Shown here: positions 6,451-14,088 of the stretch, piece after piece
How the letters are laid out: each line of letters begins with the position of its first letter
How positions within the stretch are numbered: the first letter of the stretch is position 1
Source: a virus
IMG/VR virus record: IMGVR_UViG_3300025425_000154
Coordinates: 1-24,501 of that record
Length of the DNA stretch: 24,501 nucleotides
Direction: 5' to 3' (one strand)
Position numbers and translations under genes: made by a program
Notes under the pieces: generated by a model
What the model was told of the DNA's origin: nothing
The model's input: the letters and a program-made list of their open reading frames with translations, nothing else
The model's database searches: none

Positions 6451-6486
6451 AAAAAAGAAATGCACCAGATAATCTCTAGTGCATTT
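6451..6486 (-). terminator. Rho-independent terminator after the lysis unit
   Basis: The minus strand has an 8-bp stem AAATGCAC/GTGCATTT (6486-6479 with 6465-6458), a mismatch, 3 more pairs and a 5-nt loop, followed by TTTCTTTTTT (6460-6451). It lies about 20 nt after the stop at 6506. A short T run on the other side might allow weak plus-strand activity. Confidence 0.82.
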
Positions 6487-6505
6487 TTACTTACTATTGA
6501 AAATA

Positions 6506-6745
6506 TTATATTCTCAATTTTGTCTTATATCTTTTAGGGCTACTGTTTGGTTGATACGCTAGAGATTTAGCAGTAAGAACAATGACTCTTACACGCTCTC
6601 CTACTCTTATGTAATCTACTAAATCATTAGATAGTGCATAAGCAATAGCCTGTGCAGAAACTCCTCCTGCATAGGTATCTCTAAAATCTTTGATTGTCGC
6701 TAACTTTATACCTTTTTTTACTACTTCACTACTTACTTCTGCCAT
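6506..6745 (-). CDS. Small HTH-like putative DNA-binding protein (79 aa)
   Basis: A compact protein with a helical N-terminal half containing TIKDFRDTYAGGVSAQAIAYAL and then LVDYIRVGERVRVIVLT. The pattern of a GVSxQAIxYAL helix followed by a beta strand pair resembles excisionase/MerR-type winged HTH proteins that read a sequence in the minor and major groove. It has a basic C-terminal tail (PKRYKTKLRI). It is the last gene of the lysis unit, 6 nt after the spanin-like gene. If it is a regulator it is one candidate, among others, for the palindrome-binding factor (inference only). Confidence 0.65.
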   Translation of the reverse strand: MAEVSSEVVKKGIKLATIKDFRDTYAGGVSAQAIAYALSNDLVDYIRVGERVRVIVLTAKSLAYQPNSSPKRYKTKLRI

Positions 6746-6751
6746 CTTCGT

Positions 6752-7225
6752 TTATTTTAGTGCAATCACTACCGTAACTGCTACCAAGACTGCTACAACT
6801 CCTCCTAAAAAGCCTGTCTTTCGTCTTAATTTTTTATTCTCTGTTTGTAATCCATTTATTTTTAAATCTAATAAATTCCTTGTATCATTCTGATTTTTCA
6901 TTAAGTCGTTAAACTTTAGAACTTCTGACCTCAAACTTAATATTTCTACTCGGTTTTCGTCAATTACCAAATCTGCTAATTTAATTCTCACTTTAGCACT
7001 ATCTAATAAAGATGAACACTCTCTAAAATCTATCCTAGAACGATTAATTTTAACTACGCTACTATCCTTAACTAAAGTAACCCAAGTTCCTTTATACTTA
7101 ATTCTTTTAGGGTATTCAAAAACAGTTTTTACACTATCTTTAGTACTCTTTGGAATTGAGCCATTCTGACAATTTGCGTACGTGGTCATCCATAGACATA
7201 TTAGCATTAATCCTACGCTCTTCAT
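6752..7225 (-). CDS. Spanin-like protein with signal peptide, coiled coil and C-terminal membrane helix (157 aa)
   Basis: The N-terminus is a signal-peptide-like stretch (MKSVGLMLICLWMTTYANCQ) with a Cys at residue 19; the lipobox is imperfect because residue -1 is Asn. A periplasmic region with predicted coiled coil (about 75-135) follows, then a Lys/Arg-rich joint and a C-terminal hydrophobic helix (GFLGGVVAVLVAVTVVIALK). Signal plus C-terminal anchor is the layout of unimolecular spanins, which join the two membranes at lysis. It overlaps the preceding membrane/coiled-coil gene by 86 nt in another frame, as spanin pairs often do. The order amidase then these two genes supports a lysis role. 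Sequence similarity to known spanins was not tested. Confidence 0.65.
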   Translation of the reverse strand: MKSVGLMLICLWMTTYANCQNGSIPKSTKDSVKTVFEYPKRIKYKGTWVTLVKDSSVVKINRSRIDFRECSSLLDSAKVRIKLADLVIDENRVEILSLRSEVLKFNDLMKNQNDTRNLLDLKINGLQTENKKLRRKTGFLGGVVAVLVAVTVVIALK

Positions 7226-7508
7226 CGTATTTCTTTTTTAAATTAAAAAAATCTATTCTGGAACTGTTCCATCTTTTATATCTTGCATCGCTAACTTTTG
7301 CTAGGCTGTCATTCTTTTTCCTAAAAACTATAAGGGCATCTTCTAGTTCTTTTTTCTCTTCCTGTAGTTTTAATAGTTTTGCTTCATCTTCTACTGAAAA
7401 AGTCCATTCTTTAGAAACGAATACTTTATACCCTACAAAAAATAGTACCAATACTACAACTACATAGAGCCAACCTCTATTATTAAATATCGCTTTAGCT
7501 TTTTCCAT
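7140..7508 (-). CDS. Inner-membrane coiled-coil protein, i-spanin-like (122 aa)
   Basis: The start is taken as ATG 7508 because the longer frame to 7568 lies inside the amidase gene and adds residues that do not fit. The protein has one membrane helix near residues 12-31 (WLYVVVVLVLFFVGYKVFV), then a long charged coiled coil (about 40-110), an N-in, C-out design like Rz. It shares the short motif SSRIDF with RSRIDF in the next gene. It overlaps the amidase by 14 nt and the following spanin-like gene by 86 nt. It could alternatively be a pinholin-type or other membrane protein, but the coiled coil favours a spanin. Confidence 0.62.
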   Translation of the reverse strand: MEKAKAIFNNRGWLYVVVVLVLFFVGYKVFVSKEWTFSVEDEAKLLKLQEEKKELEDALIVFRKKNDSLAKVSDARYKRWNSSRIDFFNLKKKYDEERRINANMSMDDHVRKLSEWLNSKEY

Positions 7509-8106
7509 TGTATAATCTTTGTATGGTATCACAAATAGTACATACCATAGATGCTCTAAAACTTTCATCCCACAACAAATCGTAATCTTCTTTTTTATCC
7601 ATAAAAAGAAGTTCTAAAAGCAATGCAGGACCAAGAGTATTCTTTAAAATAAAATAGTCTGCTTCCTTATCTCTGTCTCCATCAAACCAATCAAATCTAG
7701 GTTTTAATTTTGGAAAATTGCTTTCTATGTCTTTTAAAAACTCTTCACAAATTGGATCAGACGGTGTATCTCCTTTACTGGTAAAACCCTCAATTCCTGT
7801 GCCTCCTCCTGCGTTACTGTGAATAGATAGTAAATAAGTACTTGGATTAGATTTATATATCGCATCTGCTCTATTTACTCTGGAGCGTAAAGAAATATCT
7901 TTTAACTCTGGGTTTGAAGCATAGTAAGGAATATTTCTACTATTTAGTTCCTGCATAATAGCCCAACCAAAATCTTTATTACTAACTCCCTCATACAAAA
8001 CTCCCTTATCCCAATTAGGGCTTCTTTTTCCTGCTGTTTGATATTGTCCTGCTATCATATAGCCGTGTCCGCAATCTATAATTGGTATAAGTCCTTGTGT
8101 TTTCAT
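7495..8106 (-). CDS. N-acetylmuramoyl-L-alanine amidase, phage endolysin
   Basis: An Amidase_3-type zinc hydrolase that cuts the bond between MurNAc and L-Ala in peptidoglycan. Ligands and catalytic residues are visible: H14 in DCGHG, E39 in LYEG, H96 in SIHSNAG and catalytic E165 in LLELLFMD. At 203 aa it is a bare catalytic domain with no signal peptide or wall-binding repeat, so it needs a holin or other export. It opens the lysis unit. The -7 box TATATTTG ends only 4 nt before ATG, so the transcript probably starts at or next to the start codon. Confidence 0.9.
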   Translation of the reverse strand: MKTQGLIPIIDCGHGYMIAGQYQTAGKRSPNWDKGVLYEGVSNKDFGWAIMQELNSRNIPYYASNPELKDISLRSRVNRADAIYKSNPSTYLLSIHSNAGGGTGIEGFTSKGDTPSDPICEEFLKDIESNFPKLKPRFDWFDGDRDKEADYFILKNTLGPALLLELLFMDKKEDYDLLWDESFRASMVCTICDTIQRLYNGKS

Positions 8107-8110
8107 TTAG

Positions 8111-8142
8111 CAAATATAGTGTTTAATTGTTTATAACCAAAA
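8111..8142 (-). promoter_or_regulatory. Degenerate palindrome promoter of the lysis unit
   Basis: The minus strand has TTTTGGTTATAAACAATT (8142-8125), which differs from the common palindrome at three positions, then a perfect TATATTTG box (8118-8111). The TTTG at 8141-8138 gives a spacer of 19. The -33 and -7 boxes are intact while the dyad is damaged, so this unit may respond differently to the shared regulator. The ATG follows 4 nt later. Confidence 0.72.
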
Positions 8143-8631
8143 TTAGGTCGTAGGCATATTCATATATTCGTCTATAATTTGTAAAGTATGTTCCAATCCA
8201 AAACCATAACCAGCCCAATACCCTTTGCTCCTCATACTAGCAAGGTGCTCTGACTGTTCTACATTATGGTCTGTGCCTGTATTTTTATCAAAACTCTTCT
8301 TTAGTTTACCATCTAATCTATAAACATCAGAAACTTCTTTTTTAAGTTCTATTAGCATCCCAAAATAACCGCCTCTTGCTTCTAAAATAGTCAAATCGTG
8401 GTAGCCTCTTTTGTGTCGCAATTTTTCTTTAGAAATTGCAGATTGACCTACAGTAAGTCTTATATCTGCTGCTATATCAAATCTAAATTCTACTGTAGGA
8501 TATTTTTTTACTAAAAATTCAGCTACTTCATAGCTTATCTTTTTTTCTATTTTACGTTGTTTAGATTTTCTCTTTTTATTGACTGGGATTTTTCTATCTG
8601 CTCCTCCATTTATGTCATCCCAAACTCCCAT
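8143..8631 (-). CDS. VRR-NUC-type PD-(D/E)XK nuclease
   Basis: A 162-aa protein with a basic N-terminal arm (KKRKSKQRKIEKK). The core is GYHDL (D79), then GMLIELKKE (E95-x-K97), then VEQSEHLASMRSKGY (Q126), which fits the VRR-NUC form of the PD-(D/E)XK fold. Related phage proteins are thought to be structure-specific endonucleases. Here it would process recombination or replication branches. It is the last gene of the long SSB-to-nuclease unit and follows the 161-aa gene with a 1-nt overlap. Confidence 0.8.
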   Translation of the reverse strand: MGVWDDINGGADRKIPVNKKRKSKQRKIEKKISYEVAEFLVKKYPTVEFRFDIAADIRLTVGQSAISKEKLRHKRGYHDLTILEARGGYFGMLIELKKEVSDVYRLDGKLKKSFDKNTGTDHNVEQSEHLASMRSKGYWAGYGFGLEHTLQIIDEYMNMPTT

Positions 8632-9116
8632 TAAGATATGTATTTACCTCTCAATTCTACAATCTCTTCTTTAGTTTTTGCTCCTGCTCCTTTGGTCTCC
8701 ATAATCTGCTCCAAAGACTTTTGAGAAAATGTGTTTAAATCTATAGAATTAATGTCTGAAATTTCAAAACATTTTCTTACTATGTTTTGGGTTCTTACCG
8801 ACAATTTTTTCAAATCCTGTGTAAAAGAAGATGCCTTAAAAACTCCCCAAATTAACTTCTCGTATTTAGTCATACCAGTAAGTCCTGCGTTGCAATATGC
8901 TTTTATAAGGTTCTCTCTATGGTCTAGTTGCTTACCAGTATCAATTTTGGTAAGTTTAGGGAGACTATTTTGAACAATTCGTACAAATTGTCTAGCTTTT
9001 ATTTTAGAGCCTCTAAAAGTGATATTATCACGTTTAGCAATTCCCCATTTTCTCTCCGACTGTAGTGGGTTCTTTATTTCAGCTACTTTTTGGTCTATGT
9101 CTATTTTATGGCTCAT
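8631..9116 (-). CDS. Putative helix-hairpin-helix DNA-binding protein (161 aa)
   Basis: The C-terminal 40 residues (SIDLNTFSQKSLEQIMETKG, then GAKTKEEIVELRGKY) resemble an HhH unit of the RNA polymerase alpha C-terminal type, where G-x-G-x-K/T backbone contacts bind DNA. The N-terminal two thirds is helical and Lys/Arg-rich with no recognised domain. It lies directly before the VRR-NUC-type nuclease with 1-nt overlap and may be its partner (inference). Its leader AAAACCACAGAAA-ATG lies in the end of the upstream HNH gene. Confidence 0.62.
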   Translation of the reverse strand: MSHKIDIDQKVAEIKNPLQSERKWGIAKRDNITFRGSKIKARQFVRIVQNSLPKLTKIDTGKQLDHRENLIKAYCNAGLTGMTKYEKLIWGVFKASSFTQDLKKLSVRTQNIVRKCFEISDINSIDLNTFSQKSLEQIMETKGAGAKTKEEIVELRGKYIS

Positions 9117-9597
9117 TTTCTGTGGTTTTAAATGATATTCCTTTAGTTTGTTTTCTTTTTCTTTTTAATATGGCGGTTATGTTTCCCTGCGAAACTTTAT
9201 AATATCTGGCGGCATCTGAAATACTATCAAAATCTTTTAGTTCGTCTCCTTTTAAATTTAAACTAGTAACTGCAACAGATGGTCTGCCCATATTTTTAGT
9301 TCTTACTCTTAATCCTAATTCAAAAGCGTGGGCAATATTCTCTTTATGAGTAGCCCATTCCAGATTATCTACGTGGTTATTTTCTTTGTTACCGTCTTTG
9401 TGGTTTACCGTAGGCTTATTTTTAGGATTTGGTATAAATGCTAACGCTACTAATCTATGTACTGTTTTAGTACTTATTTTATTATCCTTACAAAATTTTA
9501 CTATACAATATCCATTTTTATTTAGTTGATATTTTATAACTTTATTAGTTTTTATATTTACTATATTTCCGTTTCTTTCTGCTCTATATTCTGCCAT
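9106..9597 (-). CDS. Free-standing HNH homing endonuclease with NUMOD domains
   Basis: A 163-aa protein in the order NUMOD4-like start, HNH_3 core, NUMOD1-like tail. The core is VHRLVALAFIPNP, then TVNHKDGNKENNHVDNLEW, with the catalytic His in NHKDG. The tail SDAARYYKVSQGNITAILKR is a helix-turn-helix DNA-recognition module. Such genes make a break near their own location and copy themselves into phages lacking them. It sits just downstream of the gp46-like gene and overlaps the next gene by 11 nt. Confidence 0.9.
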   Translation of the reverse strand: MAEYRAERNGNIVNIKTNKVIKYQLNKNGYCIVKFCKDNKISTKTVHRLVALAFIPNPKNKPTVNHKDGNKENNHVDNLEWATHKENIAHAFELGLRVRTKNMGRPSVAVTSLNLKGDELKDFDSISDAARYYKVSQGNITAILKRKRKQTKGISFKTTENEP

Positions 9598-9635
9598 AAT
9601 GTAAATATTTCATATATTTACATACTACCAAAAAA

Positions 9636-11558
9636 TTAAACTAATACTGTGTTATTATTTTTGTCTAAAGAAAAATTAAAAGTTTTGGTATTCAAACTAT
9701 CTATGATGTCTATGTGAGTAATTAAATAAACTGACCTATCTTTTGCTTTCTCTCTCAATAATTCAAATACTATTTCAGTCCCCTCTTGGTCTAAATTAGA
9801 CAAACTCTCATCCATAACTAGTATGTTTATATTTGAATTTATAGTGATTAAATCGTGCATTGCGAATGCAATACAAATGTCAACTCTTTGTTTTTGTCCT
9901 CCAGATAAATCTTCATAGTATTTAACTGCATCTTGCTTATAAATTAAAGTTTGAAAAGGTTTACTGGCTTTGGTCATATCAATAGAAAATTCAACTCTAA
10001 ATCCTAATTTGGATGCGTAAGCGTGAGTGAATGAATTTAATTGACTTAACATTGCATTGAATACAAAAGATTTTAAACCAGACGAACCGAAGCCTTTTGA
10101 AACCCACCATTTAACTTTCTCCAATCTACTCTCGGCAATTTTGCATTCTGCATCTTTATCTTTGATAATTCCAGAGTAGTCTTGTATCAGTTTCTCGGTA
10201 ACTTTAGTATCAACGGCAGGCTTCTTTTCTCCTTTGGTTTTAGTCAAAGAAGTTTCGGCATCGGAAATCTCTTCGTCTAGTTCTTTTAATCTTTTTTGGT
10301 TTAAATCTATAGTAGTAGTTAATGTTGCTTTTTTAGTAACATCTTCTGCGAATGTAGAAATTTTATCTTCTGTAGATTTTAAAGATTTTTGTACTGTTGA
10401 CAAATTCTTTTCTGCTACTTCTAAAAGTGTATCGTAACTTTTACTGGATTTTCTCAACTCTACAACTACACTCATTTCTTTTTTGGCGCTATCTTGTAGA
10501 TTTTTAATTACTTTATTCACTTTAGATTTATCTAAAGGTTGCTCACAAGACGGACAAATGGTATCTACTTTATGTACTTTATCAATAAAATCTTTTTGAT
10601 TTTTCTCTGCTTTATCTATTTCTAATTTACAATTTTCTACATCTTTTTTAGCGCAATCATAACTTTTTTGTGCAGTATCTACTGCTTCTTTTTGAGTAAT
10701 TCTAGTTTGCTTTAATTTATCTAGTTCCCCAGACTTTAAAGCATCACGTTCTTTTATAATTTTATCTGTAGAAGTGCTTAATTCATATTTCTTTTTCAAT
10801 ACTGCATCTAGTACTTCTGTAGCATTTTTAACGCGCTCTTTTTTATTTTTAGTAAATTCCTTTAGTATCTTCTGCTCTCTTTCCAAACGTTGTTCAGACT
10901 TTTCTAAATCATCTTCTGCATCTTCTATTGCTTTAGTAAAATTAGAGACTTTTTGAACTAACTGGTCTTGCTCCGATTTGGCCTTGTCTTTTGCTTGTGC
11001 TACAAAATCTACATCGAATAATTCATCGAATAATTCACGCTTTGTAGAATTATCAGTAGTAACTAAACTTTCCAGTCTTTGACCAAAAAATATAGAAGAT
11101 AAAAAAGTCTTGGCATTCATTCCTAACTGCTCGTTTATTATCAACTGCATATCAGATTTGTGCAAACCGTCTCCAACTAAATCTGCATCTGTGAATTTAG
11201 CTTGCTGTATAGGTCTTTTGAAAATCATCAATTTGTCCCCTCCAGATAATCCTGTAGTTTTCCCTTTGTACTTTAAGTGCCTCACTATTCTGTAAACGTG
11301 AGTTCCATCTGTACGTTCTACTACAACCCTTGTACCTTTAAAGTTTTCTGTTTGGTTCTCATCCCAAGTTGCAATAGACTTTTTTAAATTTATGCCGTAT
11401 TCAGCCCAAAGAATAGCATTGAATGTAGTAGATTTCCCTGTACCATTATGCCCTTTTATTAAATTTAATCCTACATTATTTAAAGGAAAAATCATTTGCC
11501 CCTCTATTGACTGGAAGCCCTCTATAATAACTTTTGAGTATGTGATTTCTTGTTTCAT
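9636..11558 (-). CDS. SbcC/Rad50-like recombination ATPase subunit (T4 gp46-like)
   Basis: The SMC-like subunit of the phage nuclease that resects DNA ends for recombination. At 640 aa it has Walker A GHNGTGKS (36-43), two coiled-coil arms (about 190-330 and 350-480), a zinc hook C335-P-S-C338, the ABC signature LSGGQ (551-555) and Walker B VMDES (581-585). The size matches phage gp46 rather than the larger bacterial SbcC. Its partner, the gp47-like nuclease, is just upstream, separated by an HNH-like gene. The leader is TAAACACAAACA-ATG. Confidence 0.92.
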   Translation of the reverse strand: MKQEITYSKVIIEGFQSIEGQMIFPLNNVGLNLIKGHNGTGKSTTFNAILWAEYGINLKKSIATWDENQTENFKGTRVVVERTDGTHVYRIVRHLKYKGKTTGLSGGDKLMIFKRPIQQAKFTDADLVGDGLHKSDMQLIINEQLGMNAKTFLSSIFFGQRLESLVTTDNSTKRELFDELFDVDFVAQAKDKAKSEQDQLVQKVSNFTKAIEDAEDDLEKSEQRLEREQKILKEFTKNKKERVKNATEVLDAVLKKKYELSTSTDKIIKERDALKSGELDKLKQTRITQKEAVDTAQKSYDCAKKDVENCKLEIDKAEKNQKDFIDKVHKVDTICPSCEQPLDKSKVNKVIKNLQDSAKKEMSVVVELRKSSKSYDTLLEVAEKNLSTVQKSLKSTEDKISTFAEDVTKKATLTTTIDLNQKRLKELDEEISDAETSLTKTKGEKKPAVDTKVTEKLIQDYSGIIKDKDAECKIAESRLEKVKWWVSKGFGSSGLKSFVFNAMLSQLNSFTHAYASKLGFRVEFSIDMTKASKPFQTLIYKQDAVKYYEDLSGGQKQRVDICIAFAMHDLITINSNINILVMDESLSNLDQEGTEIVFELLREKAKDRSVYLITHIDIIDSLNTKTFNFSLDKNNNTVLV

Positions 11559-11567
11559 TGTTTGTGT

Positions 11568-11960
11568 TTAAAATGGGCAATCAAAATTATCTCCGTTAAA
11601 TCTATTGCCTTTACTGGCGTTATGCCTATTAGTTTTTATTCTCATATTCCAAATATGATAACCGTGTATGTTACACAATCTATCAATAGTAGCATTTTGT
11701 CCTCTTCTGCCTTTAGAAATTATGTAATTTTCATCTTCACAAAATTTTCTAAACTGCTCCAGAGTTACTGAATTTTCTATTCCTCTCGAAGTGGCTTTAC
11801 TACAAAATTGATTATATCTTGCATATACTGGGTCTTTCTCTTTTAATTTTCTAGCGTAGTGCTTATGGCAAAGTCCTCCTTTTTTCGGATTAGGTTTTTC
11901 TTTGCAACCATAAGCACAACAATAATCTCCTTTATTCTTCTTGGTTTGGCTTATCTTCAT
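11568..11960 (-). CDS. Putative HNH-like homing endonuclease with Cys/His cluster (130 aa)
   Basis: The N-terminus has CCAYGC, then CHKHY and later QFC and KFC, a likely zinc site. The C-terminus has ATIDRLCNIHGYHIWNMRIK, then NRHNASKGN, which resembles phage HNH-type proteins with the pattern I-D-R-x(5)-G-Y-x(2)-x-N followed by N-x-x-K-G. A canonical HNH triad is not obvious, so catalysis is unproven. It lies between the gp47- and gp46-like genes and overlaps the gp47 gene by 29 nt, the kind of insertion expected for a mobile endonuclease. Confidence 0.62.
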   Translation of the reverse strand: MKISQTKKNKGDYCCAYGCKEKPNPKKGGLCHKHYARKLKEKDPVYARYNQFCSKATSRGIENSVTLEQFRKFCEDENYIISKGRRGQNATIDRLCNIHGYHIWNMRIKTNRHNASKGNRFNGDNFDCPF

Positions 11961-12966
11961 CGGACGGTAATTTATGAGTTGGTAAAAATCCTATTCCAAT
12001 CTCTAAAAGTTCCTTATCCTTTCCGTCAACCTCATTCCAATAATTAGTAAGTAAATCTTGTGCTTCTAAACTGGTATTAAAATCTTTGATATTAGCATCT
12101 TCTTTTAATGCAATTTCATCTAATCTAGGCTCCCTAACAACATACATCTGCTCCTCATTTTCTACCTCTTCATCTTCAAATGCTCTAACAAATTGAGGAT
12201 AACCTTTTAGTTCTATAAATTTCATTCCGTTTTCTGGAGCGAGTAAATTCATAACTAAAAATCCTTTTTTGTGTCCTGCATCTGCAAGGTCTCTGTGTAT
12301 CGGATTTCCAACTAACGTAAACTTTTCGGTTATTCTCTTATGAATATGAATATGTCCGCAGAAAACGTGGTCAAATGGCTCGTACGCATCGTCTTTTGGA
12401 TTAGTGTCTGTAGGTATCATCTCATTACCTATACCCTCTGGGGTTTGGTGTATCATAAGATAATGTTTATAAGTATCTGCTTGTTTTGCAACTTCTGAAA
12501 CTTCACTTAATTTAGTTGCAAAATGTTCTTTATACTCATAGTAAGGAACTCCTTGAATTAAGATACTATCTCCAATTTTTCTATTAGTATTATCTACTAC
12601 TACAAAATTAGGACAAATGGCTTCAATATGAGATAAAGCAGATACTGCCTCATTACCAATTAAATTTTTTGTGCTTTGATCGTGGTTTCCAGTTATTGCG
12701 TAAATTGTTTGGTGGGGGTAATTCTCCCCAAACTTTTTAAATGCAATAACTGTTTCATTCACTACCTCTGTTAAAAGTGCTTTCTGTTGGTCGTATAAAT
12801 CTCCAGAAAATAGTATAGTTTTAATATTGTTTTTTACACAAAAATCTCCAATATCAAAAAGTACTTTTAAACAGTTAGTCAACCTAGACCCATCTACATT
12901 AAATCTTCTATAAGAATGTATATGTAAATCGCTAAATATGACTGCAAGATGTCTTTTTTGTTTCAT
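11932..12966 (-). CDS. SbcD/Mre11-like nuclease subunit (T4 gp47-like)
   Basis: A 344-aa calcineurin-type metallophosphoesterase that forms the end-resection complex with the gp46-like ATPase. The metal motifs are in order: FSDLHIHS (D13, H15), FSGDLYD (D56), TGNHDQ (N94-H95-D96), MIHQTPEG and VFCGHIHIH. It starts within the stop of the GIY-YIG gene (ATGA), with no leader motif, so it may depend on coupling. Homing endonuclease genes lie on both sides. Confidence 0.92.
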   Translation of the reverse strand: MKQKRHLAVIFSDLHIHSYRRFNVDGSRLTNCLKVLFDIGDFCVKNNIKTILFSGDLYDQQKALLTEVVNETVIAFKKFGENYPHQTIYAITGNHDQSTKNLIGNEAVSALSHIEAICPNFVVVDNTNRKIGDSILIQGVPYYEYKEHFATKLSEVSEVAKQADTYKHYLMIHQTPEGIGNEMIPTDTNPKDDAYEPFDHVFCGHIHIHKRITEKFTLVGNPIHRDLADAGHKKGFLVMNLLAPENGMKFIELKGYPQFVRAFEDEEVENEEQMYVVREPRLDEIALKEDANIKDFNTSLEAQDLLTNYWNEVDGKDKELLEIGIGFLPTHKLPSDEDKPNQEE

Positions 12967-13607
12967 ACTCTATTTAGTTTTTTGTCCCAATATTCTTTCC
13001 TTGATTGGGACATTTTTAGCTTAGTTTCCTCGCTATGCTCCCTGCCTAACCATCTGCCTTTACTAGATTTACTAATTAGTTTTTTGGTTTCGTCAGACAA
13101 TTTAGTACCTTTCTTTCCACTAGGTCTATTTTTACTGGCAAGTCCTACTTTAATTTTAGTTTCCTGTGATAGTTTTCTCCCAGTAGCTGACTCACTTATC
13201 TTTTTTTTCGTTTCTATTGTGTGGGTTCTTCTACTACTTGCTTTAGAGATATTTTCTATATGCTCCTTACTTAATTTTTTACCTTTATGAGCCGTGCTTA
13301 ATTTTTCTTTAGTAGAACTAGACATAGAACTATTTTTACCTCCTAACTCAATATTATATCCTATATTTCTATTAGTAGAACTTAATTTACTAATCCATAA
13401 AATTTCTTTACAATTAAGTTCGTCAATATTATCTGCATAGTCTATAACTTCACAAGAAAAATTAATAGTACCATTTTTTATTAATGCTTTTTTAATGGTA
13501 GTACCAGAACCATAATAACTTAATTTTACTTTCCCTATTCTTTGTCCTACATAAATCTTACCGTTTAATAAATTTGTGCTTTTGTATATGTAACCAAATT
13601 TACTCAT
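12963..13607 (-). CDS. GIY-YIG homing endonuclease with NUMOD3 repeats
   Basis: The start is set at ATG 13607, giving MSKFGYIYKSTNLLNGK and a tight ATGAGTAA overlap with the upstream gene. The frame also allows 13622. The N-terminal catalytic domain shows G-Y-I-Y, then IYVGQR (the YIG equivalent), and a Glu in NCKEILWI (the metal-binding helix). The C-terminal half is a series of NUMOD3-type repeats (STAHKGKKLSKEH, SATGRKLSQET, KGTKLSDET, KGRWLGREHSEET) for DNA binding, as in I-TevI-like enzymes. It is inserted between the NinB-like and gp47-like genes. Confidence 0.92.
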   Translation of the reverse strand: MSKFGYIYKSTNLLNGKIYVGQRIGKVKLSYYGSGTTIKKALIKNGTINFSCEVIDYADNIDELNCKEILWISKLSSTNRNIGYNIELGGKNSSMSSSTKEKLSTAHKGKKLSKEHIENISKASSRRTHTIETKKKISESATGRKLSQETKIKVGLASKNRPSGKKGTKLSDETKKLISKSSKGRWLGREHSEETKLKMSQSRKEYWDKKLNRV

Positions 13608-14085
13608 CTTTAATAAAATCACTTAAAAAATTATTTCCTCTAGGGTCGGGTATGTCGCAACCTTTTTCTGCCCAATATTTTTGAATTTTTTTATATAAAT
13701 CTGTAAATTCTTTAGTATTTAAAGCGGAAGTACTTTTACCTTTTACTACTATTATTTCAGTTCCGTAAACCTCTTTTACTTCTACTTCATAATCTAAAAT
13801 TCTTTGCAAAGTATGAGCGTGTATCGCATCCTTACTTATCGCCTCTCCATTAGTTTCTTTATACCAAGCAGCAATAGTTACGTAGGCAACCCCCCACAAT
13901 GCTCTATTCTGTGCAGCAGAACGTTGATATTTCAACTGCTTAAAACTTACATCTAAAGGCTGTCCTATGAGAGCCTTGAATATCCTTTTAAGAGGTTTGT
14001 AGTGGGCAATTTTAATAAACTGCCCATCTTCGGTCAATTCGCCCACTACGTTAAACTCTCTTTTATTTATGCCTGCTTTAGACAT
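13600..14085 (-). CDS. NinB-like recombination-associated protein (161 aa)
   Basis: The motif YQRSAAQNRALWG (about residues 53-65) and the later KGKSTSALNTKEFTDLYKKI and DIPDPRG resemble the NinB family, which in lambda-like phages is tied to recombination (Orf, an SSB and recombinase-loading factor). The family link is from memory of the R-S-x-x-Q-N-x-x-x-W pattern. The context fits: it follows SSB by 3 nt and precedes the SbcCD-like genes. It may instead be a separate phage family with the same motif. Confidence 0.62.
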   Translation of the reverse strand: MSKAGINKREFNVVGELTEDGQFIKIAHYKPLKRIFKALIGQPLDVSFKQLKYQRSAAQNRALWGVAYVTIAAWYKETNGEAISKDAIHAHTLQRILDYEVEVKEVYGTEIIVVKGKSTSALNTKEFTDLYKKIQKYWAEKGCDIPDPRGNNFLSDFIKDE

Positions 14086-14088
14086 ATT

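Noticed and set aside
6388-6465. Upstream 26-residue extension of the DUF6283-like protein
   Set aside because: It reads through the promoter and palindrome and gives a Phe/Ile-rich sequence; ATG 6387 has the leader motif.
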